From the NCBI RefSeq assembly GCF_963678635.1, contig NC_087067.1, positions 23,879,547 to 23,943,546 on the forward strand: a stretch of DNA of 64,000 nucleotides, read 5' to 3'. The notes beneath the pieces are model-generated. The model was not told the origin of the DNA. It saw nothing but the letters and a program-made list of their open reading frames with translations, and made no database searches. The stretch is from Symsagittifera roscoffensis (lineage: Eukaryota > Xenacoelomorpha > Acoela > Convolutidae). Below, in pieces: positions 55,131 to 64,000 of this stretch; position 1 is the first letter of the stretch; each line of letters begins with the position of its first letter. The position numbers and the translations under genes are program-made.

Positions 55131-57510
55131 GCAAGCACTTTTCTAGGCTTCTTTCATATTCCCAAATAAACCCTTGTTGAGTTAAAAATTAAAGTTTTTT
55201 AAAATTGAGCAATATTTGCATACAAAAATTATTCAAATCTGTTCTTTTCACGTTATGTTTTAATGAGATCTATAACGCCAAAAGTCCTTTCAAACAGCGT
55301 TTTTGAACAAAATTGAAAAAAAGGAAGTGTAAAAAATGAAAAATCGTATGATTGTTTTTTGTCCGTAGACAAATGATATTAAAAACTATTTTATTTGAAG
55401 CTTGTTAACCCACCACTCCCTTTTTATGGCAGCCGTAATTTTTTTCATGTTTCATTATTATATAATCTATAACACCAAAACTCATTTAAAACAGAGTTTT
55501 AATCAGAACTGAAAAAATTGACAATTTTTAGGAAGACTACCTAAAAACTTATTAGGAAAGGACCGCAATCACTTTACCAAATATGCTGGCGGATGAATTG
55601 TTTTCAATTTTAATTCAAAATTTAAATAAAAAGCGCAAAAAAATTAAAAAGTTTAATTTCAAGCTATGCGCGCTACAAAATGTATCAACCTATGTAGTTT
55701 CACATTCGAAGAGCACCAGCTTGAGCTGACAATGAAGGCTATCCAGTCTTTTTAAAATGCCAAAACCGGACTTTCAAATTCTTGATTCATCATGACTTTT
55801 TCTAATATAAACCGCCGTTCAATTTAACAACCGATCAAAAAACAAAATGTCTATCAAAAAACATTTGTGAAAAAACTCTGAATCAACTAAATCAATTATC
55901 TCTTAAGTTGTGCAAAAATCCACTCAAATCTGATGAATTCAAATTGATAAGTTTTGAAAGAGTTTCCGCGTCAAATTTGGCCGGAACATTGAATAGTTTA
56001 CGCATACATACCAAGAATCGATTTTTCAATTCTATTCTCAATTTTTGCTGTGTCTTGAGACTTATGAGTTTTATATATTTTTTCCATACGAATCAACGAA
56101 GTTGTTAATTGAGTCACTGCAATGTTCAGATCCTATAATGTTACTCAGATGTTGTAGAACCTCATTTACATATAGCTTAAACAAAAATCGAGTTTTCTTA
56201 GTTCTATAGTTTTAGTTTTATAGTTCTTCCTTTTTTTCCACCTAAAATTTATTCGCAAGAAAAAGTTCTACTGACTTTGTAAAACCTTCAGGACATTTCA
56301 GGACTATTTGCAGTGACAGAAAATAAAATAGCATTCTGGTGATTGGGATCGAAATATTGTTTTTAAATTTGTAGTAACAAATTTTGATCAGGAAAAATTC
56401 TTTTATTGTATAACATTGAGATAACATTTTTTTTAAATTAGGTCAGTATGTTTCGAAATATCAGGTTTCTGGTCAATGATTACACGTGAGTTGTTAACAT
56501 TTTAGGTTTCTCGAGAAAATGAATGTTCCATTTAGTTTTTTGGATTTTTCGCCGCTTGTAGCCATAAATTGAGCTTTTCTTATATTCATTGTCATTTCCT
56601 TCGCTGCCGTTTTAATAGTATTCATTGTCATTTTGATGGTTTTGTAAGATGATTCAACTGGAATTGTTAGTGAGTAATAATTGTTTGATAACAACTTGTT
56701 TTTGAGATCAACAGAATAAACATCCACTCTGGATCAAATTTCATTGTCTTTGTTCAAAAGAACAGCTAAAACTCGAAATAAATTGGGAACAAGCTCAAAC
56801 TTCCTAAAAAACTATGAGCTTTGGCAAATTAGTTCAAGGTTAGCCGGTTGATGGGTAAGTCGCCCCATGTTATTCAAAGCGCACTGATTGAAGAAACAAA
56901 AATCAAAAGTTAGAAAAAAAATTTTTTCTAAGTTTTTGGTTCATATTTTAACCAATAATTATTGGACAAAAATTATGACTTAACAAAGCAATATGAATTT
57001 TTGTATGTTTTTTTTTCTAAACTGAATAATGTTAAATTAATTACAAATGAAAGGCAGTTGATAGCTAAAATAACGTTAAAACTGAAGTAGATTTAAATTT
57101 CGAGACCAGGCTAACGTCAAATTTATGTCCTACTTAATTAAATTTTTTTTAACTTAACTTTGCCTGAAAAACAAAAAAAATCAGACACTGCCACAGTTAT
57201 TTCATAAAATCCACAACTAGGAAACCTTAATTCAGTCAATAGTTTCCCAACAATTCTCGCCTTAAGAATGCATGTTATACCTACGTTTGTTTTTATAAAC
57301 ATGCAGGGCATTTTTTGACAAGGCAATTTTCCTATTGGAAAAATAAGGTCAGCCGTTTGTAAAAAGTTTTACGATGGCCCAGCCAGTTTGAAAGACCTTT
57401 GAAAAATTTAGGGGCAGAATTTACCAGAATTGAAGGGATCGTGCCCTCCCCCTGGCGCACTGCCTCTTGTCCCCCCTGTCACGTGTCTGTAAGTGTGTCT
57501 GTGTTTCTAG

Positions 57511-57639
57511 CGAAAGGGGTCAGTCGCAGCTGGCGATCCCTGAGCTGCCGGAGGACGAGATGTTCAGCTTCGGTGCACTGTATGAGTCATCGGTTGCCAG
57601 CCTCATCCTGTCACACTCCGACCTCATCATGTCCGACAG
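57511..57639 (+). CDS. Methyltransferase-like gene, exon 2
   Basis: Between the acceptor TGTTTCTAG and donor GACAG|GTAAGA. Codes ERGQSQLAIPELPEDEMFSF, GALYESSVASLIL, HSDLIMSD. The last part is probably the first Rossmann strand of a class I methyltransferase. Phases fit both neighbours (one base in, two bases out). GC-rich relative to the surrounding introns. Confidence 0.75.
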
Positions 57640-57991
57640 GTAAGATGGGTTGCTGGGTGGGGGGGGAGGGGGATGGCTACGAGCTTGTTTATACTACTGA
57701 GCATCTAAGCAATGTTTTTAGAATTGGTTATTTTTTACTCTGATTGTGATATTTAGAATTTTCCTAAGTTCGGTTTATCAGCCAATTGAGAATTCACATT
57801 GTGAAGTAAAGATAATTTAACAGATGGCACAATCAATTTCATTTGCAAAAATGAGCACCAATTGTTCAAACTTAGTCGCAATTGACTTTTCTTTCCTTCC
57901 CCATCCGCTGGGACAATTTTTATTCTTAGCTTCGCTTATGTTGTTAAAACGACATCTTCTTGTTTCATACAAATACAACCTCTAAAACCAG

Positions 57992-58255
57992 GGGCGGATC
58001 TAGAACTTTCTCGAGGGGGGGGGGGATTTTCCCAGAACACTTTAAAATCTTATTTTGAACAAAAAAACTTGCGCCGCAGTCAAGTTTTTGAAAATTATTG
58101 TATATATTGTGTTCCCAATATATATTGTATTAATTAGTATATATTGGTCCCCTTAAAAATTTTTAGGGTTGGTCAGCCGAAAATGAATGTGATAAAGTAA
58201 TATCAGAGGCTGACCCTTTGGTTGGTAAGGGGTCGAACCCCTGAAGGGAAAGGAC
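57992..58255 (+). mobile_element. hAT-type MITE inside intron 2, decayed
   Basis: Begins CAGGGGCGGATCTAGAAC, CTCGAGGGGGGGG, GCGCCGCAGTC, and later GGGTTGGTCAGCCGAAAATG, GGGGTCGAACCCCTGAAG. It ends about 35 bases before the exon 3 acceptor, so the insertion nearly touches the splice site. Confidence 0.8.
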
Positions 58256-58290
58256 GAATTTTTGCTTTACTTGTTTGTGTTATGTAATAG

Positions 58291-58399
58291 ATGTGCCTAC
58301 ATTGGGTCGCAAAGAGGCGCACTGGCACCCATGATCCAACATGACCTGGACTTGATCGACCCCATAGCCTGCTACGCGCCACTCAAAACACACGTCAAG
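58291..58399 (+). CDS. Methyltransferase-like gene, exon 3
   Basis: Acceptor TATGTAATAG, donor GTCAAG|GTACAC. Codes (R)CAYIGSQRGALAPMIQHDLD, LIDPIACYAPLKTHVK. YIGSQRGAL sits where the SAM-binding glycine loop of class I methyltransferases belongs, in a non-canonical form, and LDLIDPIACYA would be the second strand. The donor is the first unit of a long CA microsatellite. Confidence 0.75.
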
Positions 58400-58430
58400 G
58401 TACACACACACATACATATATATACACACA

Positions 58431-58525
<95 letters not shown>

Positions 58526-58530
58526 ACACA

Positions 58531-58560
<30 letters not shown>
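58400..58560. repeat. Microsatellite (CA)n then (CT)n
   Basis: About 130 bases of CA/TA dinucleotides followed by about 27 bases of CT, beginning at the exon 3 splice donor. Confidence 0.95.
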
Positions 58561-58565
<5 letters not shown>

Positions 58566-58910
58566 TTCATATTGCATATGCATAAACTCTCATATCGCGG
58601 ATTTGCAGCAAAACGGGTCGCCCATCATAGAAGGTAATACGCAACCACATGCGAAGCATAAATGATATCGATGGAAATTAACCAACCCTGTTTGACGAAG
58701 AAACTTTTGAAAAGCACTTTTGAAAGAGTTTTTTAGACAGCTTCACCGCGCGTGCCATAAAAAATGTTCAGAAAAAAATTGTTCTTTTTTCACTTTTCAC
58801 AAATGCTGATCACGAAAAGCATTTTTTGCGTGCGCTCTGTTTAAAGTCTAAGCAGAAAAGCGTACGCTAAAAATGCAATGTGATCAGCATATGGTTTCCC
58901 CAGACATATC

Positions 58911-59236
58911 TAATAATAATAATTGTAGTTCCTGCGAATCGCAGAGGAGCTATCAGTAGGCCTAAACAGTCCTGTCGAGGATAATCCATTTGTATTATCT
59001 CCCCACATTCCAGACAGTGTTATTTTGCTGAGCGAAGCTGTTTTTTGCGACTCAAGGCCGTTTTTTTTGCGTCTAGAACTTTTACGTGGTGCAGTCAAAT
59101 TTGGTCAGGTTGTGGTAGACCTGAAGCTGGAGGTCAAGTGAGAGCTTGTCCTCACACACTATCATTGCCATGGCATGGGATCGAATACACGATCTGACGA
59201 TTTCAAAGTGAACGCCTTACCACTGTGCTAAGTGCC
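58911..59236 (-). mobile_element. tRNA-derived SINE, full-length-looking, in intron 3
   Basis: The minus strand starts GGCACTTAGCACAGTGGTAA (box A) and has a box B TGTATTCGATCCC at about 59190-59178, i.e. a tRNA-like head (59172-59236). A body follows with TCTAGACGCAAAAAAAACGG, CTTGAGTCGC and GCTCAGCAAAATAAC, and an (AAT)n tail at about 58911-58925. A second copy without the head is at 62705-62895. Confidence 0.8.
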
Positions 59237-59562
59237 TCTCAAAGTTGAGGGTTCATCAGTCAAAAACTGAGCTCAGAAAAAAGTACCCAGAAAGGGGAGG
59301 GTATTGTTGGACAACGGAGGGGTCAAATCGGGGTTATTGGAAAATGCTCGCCCGATTTCCGATTACGGAGGATTTCACCAGTTTGGCGGGTCTACAAAAT
59401 TAACTTTTCCAGTTGATTTTTCACGCCCTTCCGACTCCCTAGTTAAATTATAACTTAATAAAACCTATTCAATTTGCAATTTGGATTTACGGAATTGTTT
59501 AAATATGTTCATTTGTTCTCAGAAAATATGTCAGCTCGATATTGTCTTCATTGTTTTTCCAG

Positions 59563-59755
59563 GAGAGTGCCATATTCCAAAAGCAGTGCAAACCGTACAC
59601 GTACGATGTAGCCGAAGAATACTTCGAAAACAACGCCAAATTGCCTTCGGCCGATCGCACTTTCTACGACAAGATCATCGTGATGGACTGTGTGCTGCAC
59701 GTGGCAGACATGCGCCGATTTCTCAAGTCGCTCAAATTTAGTCTCGCCAAAGATG
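59563..59755 (+). CDS. Methyltransferase-like gene, exon 4
   Basis: Acceptor TTGTTTTTCCAG, donor AAAGATG|GTAAAT. Codes ESAIFQKQCKPYTYDVAEEY, FENNAKLP, and then YDKIIVMDCVLHVADMRRFL, KSLKFSLAKDG. The last block is the classic motif of class I SAM-dependent methyltransferases: strand 4 (KIIVMD), helix (VLHVADMRRFLKSL) and the LxxDG turn that usually reads LxPGG. This is the strongest evidence for the family. Confidence 0.85.
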
Positions 59756-61216
59756 GTAAATGACAAAACACGGGTATTTCTGGATATAACCCCCTGAATG
59801 ATAAAAAAAACTCATTGAAATACTGCCATTACAAGATTGGGTCGTTTTTATTTCAAACGCAGAGCTGATATCCCGAGCGTCGAATCAACTTTGAATTATG
59901 CAGAATTTGTTAGCTAAACGACTATTAAAAACGCATTTGGGCCCATATTTATCAAATTTATGAAGGAAAAACGGCAAAAAAAGAGAAGAGCCATTTTAAG
60001 GATTAATTGAGCAAACTTGAGCAAACTTTGTGGTCAGTCCCATAATATTATCCTGCCTCCCTCAGTAAAATCGATTCAATTTTGTTATGAAGTTTTTCGT
60101 TTTCATTTTGCAACATTAATGGGGGTTATAACCGACAAGGCCCCAAAAACTTGTCTTTTTCCATTATTCTAACCCCAGCTTAAAGAAAAAGTTAGGAATT
60201 TAATGGAAAAAACTCAAATATGGTTGCTTGGAAATTTTTAAGGTCAATGGACTTATTTATGTCTCAAAATTTGATCACGCTAAAATTATATTTTTCCAGG
60301 CTTGTTAAATTTAATTTTGTTAAATCCTTTTAATTTTGTTAAACTTAGTTTCAAATTCATTTCCAGAAGGCAAACAGTGCAAACAAACAAAGACGTGAAT
60401 AATTTTGGGCTTTGCAAATTTAATTTAATTTTATTTGATTTTACAGCAAAATAAAAATATACATTCATGAAAGCTCATTTTCATAACAATTTTCGAAACT
60501 TCCGTTGAATATTTTTCCATTCTTTTTGCTTCAGTTTTTATGCATGCCAAATTAGCGGCGAAAAAAACTGAATAACAAATAATAAAGTTCTTCTCAAAAT
60601 GTTTGGACAATAAAAAATTTGGATTTCGCAACCTATTGGCTGACAAGAACGGTTTCATGTGTTCACTACTCAATGACTAGAAGAAAAAACTCCGTTGATT
60701 TGACTCTCAATTAAATATGAAGTTAATTGTCAATTAAACTAGCAATAAAATCATTCAAATTGGGATAAGACTCACCGAAACAGTCGAAAAACATTGAGCA
60801 GAGTAAATGGCTGAAAACCAGTTCTCTAATTGTCAAAACAAAAAAAGGATACAAGAGGAATACAAAGGACTGTGGGTCTGATATTTTAGTGGTATCAGCT
60901 TTGCCATAATTAATTTTCGTTATAGAAGATGCATGCATGATGTGATATGCTTATTGCAAACTTCAACGTGATAACCTAATATATTAAAATTAACAATTTT
61001 TTGTGACTGTGGGCGAATTTTTTTTTTGACTATCCGAAAACAACCTTCTCTTTTGGCAATTAGTGATCATTTTTGGCTATTCGGGTTATTACCTCAGTTA
61101 CTTGCTACCGATTGATCTTTCCTATGCTTATTACACTTTTTTCATGCATTGGGAATTAGAAAATTCAATTGAGTGCTTAGTGGCGAAGGCAATTGTGTGG
61201 AGACAGTAAAAAACGT

Positions 61217-61448
61217 TATTTGTCCCAAATTGGCCAAAATGGCAATCTTTAAACCCCCGTAACTTTACAAAAAATATTCACAGGTAAAATATCTTTTCAA
61301 ATTTGAACTCAGGACAACAATACTTTTTGAATGATGAAAAAAAAATTCCGTCAAAAATTGCTAGTTAAGAAGTCAAAATTTGTCCGAAGAAAAAAAAACC
61401 ACCCCGAGCACAAATATTCCGTTACTTTCGTATTGAAAGTCGAAACAA
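61217..61448 (+). mobile_element. Second MITE family, partial copy in intron 4
   Basis: Starts inside the element (TGTCCCAAATTGGCC) and ends AAAGTCGAAACAA; matches the right part of 43647-44190. Confidence 0.8.
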
Positions 61449-62512
61449 TGAGGCAGGCTATTTGTTCTTATTAATTCAACCACGATTCTTAATATTCAGT
61501 TGAAATTCATAGTTTGTCAATATTTAATTAAGCAAAAATTATCTGAGAACATTTTATGGACAGGCCTGATACGAGCAATCTTGCTCAATTTTATCTTGCA
61601 ATATCATTTTCCTGCTAATGATCAATGTGAAACAAATCGCGGTATATTTTTGGTGGTGTTTTTCTCCAGTCAGATTTTGACTTTTTTGCCATTTTTGAAA
61701 CTTTGTTGTACGTCTCAAAGCTATTGATGCCATGAGGTCAAAGTCATAAGCAGTTAGGCAAACCTTTCAAAATTAAACTGAGGCAGGCAATTTGATTTTT
61801 TCAAATTCCCTCATCACTTAACTTTTAAAGTATATATTTTTCACCGAGACATTAGAAGGCAACCGCAAGATTCAGTCCGGTTATATTATACAATGGTGCA
61901 ACAAACCTGCTGGAGAGGTCGCCAAAAAAGCCTTCTCGAAGACTAATCGATTCAACAATTTTCGATGACAGATAATTAATTTTTTCCAGGGCGGTTGGCG
62001 ATGAGCTGAAATACTCTTCCAACAGCCCTGATATAATGTTAATTTCATTAACAAGATATTACGTTAATTTCATTATCAAGACGTTAATTTCATTAACAAT
62101 TTAATGATTGTGAATGATGAATATAAAATTCAAATTCAAATTCAATTCCTCGTCCAATCGCCCATTTTGACCTGAAGTAAGAAACCAATTGCGAGCGCTT
62201 GGAATTTTTAATATTGGTTACAAGAGTTGAAGTTGATAATTGATATTAAATTGCGTGGCTAAATTTAAAAACCTATATATATTGAATTTAAAAATGAAAG
62301 TTAATTGTGTCAGGGTTGATATTTTCTAAAATTAAAAACTGCATTTTGAAAAATTATAGATTGAAGTTTTGATATGTACAATTGGAGTCTGAAAAAAGTG
62401 GTTGAATTTTAAAATTTATAAAATTTAAGCATGAAGACTGAAATTTGAAAAGATGCAACTGAACTTTCAAAAATTTTGGATGGAAGATCCATCAAAGTTG
62501 TGCTTTTTGTAG

Positions 62513-62637
62513 GTATCATTTTGGTAATGCATAGAGCGGGTGCCCTCACAACTCTGCCGTTATTCAGTCGGGCCAAAGAGATGCTGAGAGAAGAGGAAAG
62601 TGACAGGCCATACATCGAGATCATGAAGACACTGCAG
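62513..62637 (+). CDS. Methyltransferase-like gene, exon 5
   Basis: Acceptor TGCTTTTTGTAG; the first two bases complete the Gly codon split at exon 4. Codes IILVMHRAGALTTLPLF, then SRAKEMLREEESDRPYIEIM, KTLQ. IILVMHRAG is strand 5 directly after the KDG turn, which fits the methyltransferase fold well. The donor CTGCAG|GTTTCA is weak but keeps phase 0 with exon 6. Confidence 0.8.
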
Positions 62638-62704
62638 GTTTCATCTTCAATCTTCGTTTTTTTTGCTAATACGACCAACAATTAACAAATTGATAGTTCG
62701 ACGA

Positions 62705-62895
62705 AAAACTCTCACTTGACCTCTCACTTCTGCTAAAATAGTGTTACCTCATGAAAACTCTAGACGCAAAAAAAGGCCTTGAGCCGCAGAAAAGAACTTC
62801 ACTCAGCAAAATAAATCAGTCTGGAATATGGGGAAAAATTGAAATGGACTTTCATAGAACCTTTGAGAATCGCAGAAATCAAATTCATTATCAGG
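62705..62895 (+). mobile_element. SINE body fragment in intron 5
   Basis: CTCTCACTTGACCTC, TCTAGACGCAAAAAAAGGCC, CAGCAAAATAAATCAGTCTG and GAATCGCAGAAATC match the reverse complement of 58911-59155; the tRNA-like head is missing. Confidence 0.75.
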
Positions 62896-63045
62896 GGCGG
62901 ATCTGTGATTTTCTCAATGGGGGCAGACAAAAACTTTGTCATTGTCGATTTTTTTTATTGGTTTCCCGAGCGCTCCCAGAACATTATAAAGACCCCATTT
63001 TACAAAAATTGGTCGCAGGCGAATTTTTACACATTTGAGGTCCGG
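62896..63045 (+). mobile_element. hAT-type MITE, left-end fragment
   Basis: CAGGGGCGGATCTGTGATTT, CTCAATGGGGGCAG, CCCGAGCGCTCCCAG and GGTCGCAGGCG. It follows the SINE fragment directly. Confidence 0.7.
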
Positions 63046-63099
63046 CTAATCATATCTTTCAGATGTTATAAGCAATTTTTCTCGAAAACGCTTGGTTAA

Positions 63100-63735
63100 A
63101 AAGTTCCAAAATGATTTAAAAAACATCCCAAGCATGAATATTCCGCGTTTTCTTCAAAAGGCAGTCGGAACAATCAGGGATCTGCTCTGATACGAGCAGT
63201 TTTGATTATTTTTGTTTTGGCCGAGCCATTTTATCATTATGCTTTTCCATTTACTGTTACAATTTTTGACGAAAGTGACGAAATATATGCACTCGGGGGT
63301 GGCTTTTTTCCCAGACAATTTTTAACTAGCCATTTTCGGCGGATATTTTTACACCCTCCTAAAGGTTAGAGCTCAAATTATGTTAAAACTTTTGCTTCAC
63401 CTGTGATGTTTTTCGGGAAGTTATGGGGGTTTGAAAATAGCTAATTTCGTTAGTTTGAGACAAGTACCGCGAGCTTCATTTCATTCCATAGCGGCAATCT
63501 ATTCCGGCTCAGCAATCGTTCCAAAACGAACTGAGGCAGTCTGTTTGTCCTTAGTTTTGCATTACTATAGCAAAATCAAACTTTATACTTTACTCAGCGA
63601 ATGGTGGATGATTTTTCAAAAAAAATAAAAAGTTTTTTCATTTATTTGAGAAAATTTTGAAGTTAAAAACTACTCCATAGACTTTTTAGGGCAGTCGGAA
63701 CTTCCAGAGCTTCACACTGATACGAGCAGTCTTGA
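63100..63735 (-). mobile_element. Second MITE family, diverged copy in reverse orientation
   Basis: Reverse-complement landmarks CGAAAGTGACGAAATATATG, CTCGGGGGTGGC, AACTAGCCATTTTCGGCGG, TTCACCTGTGATG and GTTTGAAAATAGC follow the family order, closed by GATACGAGCAGTCTTGATCG at about 63719-63738. Another terminus-like segment, GATACGAGCAGTTTTGATT, is at 63190-63208. Strongly diverged. Confidence 0.65.
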
Positions 63736-63812
63736 TCGATTTTTTTTGCCGAGCTATTCTATTAGCATGCGTTTCTTTTTACTAGGCAGCGTTTTTGACT
63801 GTTTGTGTGTAG

Positions 63813-63971
63813 AGTGTGCGTTGTGATGTGGCGTGGGAAATAGAGACGGCGCCTATTCGGATGAGTCAGAGCAAGTGGCTGTTCATGATGAAGAACAGGT
63901 TCCCCTCCGGCGGCTTCCTCGATTCCTGTTCCGACAGTGACGTCGGGTATGGGCTCCGAGAACTCATCGAG
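63813..63971 (+). CDS. Methyltransferase-like gene, exon 6 (gene continues or ends at the edge)
   Basis: Acceptor TTTGTGTGTAG, phase 0. Codes SVRCDVAWEIETAPIRMSQS, KWLFMMKNRFPSGGFLDS, then DSDVGYGLRELIE. VAWEIETAPIRMSQSKW is the antiparallel strand region at the end of a class I methyltransferase domain. GAG|GTACCT at 63972 is a probable donor; without splicing the frame would run on to the window end. Exons 1-6 total 323 codons. Confidence 0.78.
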
Positions 63972-64000
63972 GTACCTATTTCATCAGGTCGAAAAAATAG

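Noticed and set aside
58262-58585. A 107-codon ORF with a His-Thr repeat
   Set aside because: The repeat is the translated CA microsatellite; only 58291-58399 is a real exon and it ends at a splice donor before the repeat.
61989-62030. TTTTTTCCAG|GGCGGTTGGCGATGAGC as an extra methyltransferase exon (would read GRLAMS)
   Set aside because: It runs into a stop at once and has no GT donor in the needed phase. Exon 4 joins exon 5 at 62513 perfectly, giving KDG-IILVMHRAG.

Overview
This is eukaryotic, almost certainly invertebrate animal, genomic DNA. It is AT-rich with GC-richer spliced exons, GT-AG introns (one probable GC-AG), a TRPC-type cation channel gene, and a dense mix of BEL/Pao and Gypsy LTR retrotransposons, two LINE types, tRNA-derived SINE pieces and hAT-, MULE- and Tc1/mariner-like non-autonomous DNA transposons. 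There are no bacterial-style operons, Shine-Dalgarno sites or CRISPR arrays. I cannot name the species.

Layout. (1) 1-4150, minus strand: a block with strongly G-poor sense composition holding three tightly packed ORFs (155 aa, 427 aa and >248 aa running off the left edge) behind a 0.9 kb non-coding leader with repeated motifs and an LTR/primer-binding-site-like segment. I recognise no family; it looks like part of a retroelement or integrated virus and is the best candidate here for something undescribed. (2) 4480-5060: decayed repeats, including a scrap resembling the TRPC C-terminus. (3) 5870-17242, minus strand: a two-exon TRPC-like channel gene (about 882 aa) with an 8.7 kb intron holding a LINE whose 5' part is inverted and which was later split by a decayed Gypsy element (9729-15906). 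(4) 17243-30243: mostly non-coding, with a 407 bp hAT-type MITE flanked by a perfect 8 bp target-site duplication, a 262 bp MULE-like MITE with a perfect 9 bp duplication, a Tc1-like foldback element with a hAT MITE inside it, and a decayed CR1/Jockey-like LINE. (5) 30244-40716, minus strand: a full-structure but frame-broken BEL/Pao element with about 0.98 kb LTRs. (6) 44704-47729, minus strand: a single 3 kb open exon coding for a cysteine-free, Ser/Asn/Lys/Glu-rich protein of about 1000 residues. (7) 51429-52497: two head-to-tail copies of a second MITE family whose full copy is at 43647-44229. (8) 54877-63971, plus strand: a six-exon gene, incomplete at the right edge, for a class I SAM-dependent methyltransferase-like protein; its introns are loaded with SINE, MITE and microsatellite sequence.

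The two well-supported host genes (TRPC-like channel, methyltransferase-like protein) have no evident functional link. Most of the rest is transposon sequence in various stages of decay, and the nesting gives a relative insertion order (LINE before Gypsy; foldback element before hAT MITE before local tandem duplication).
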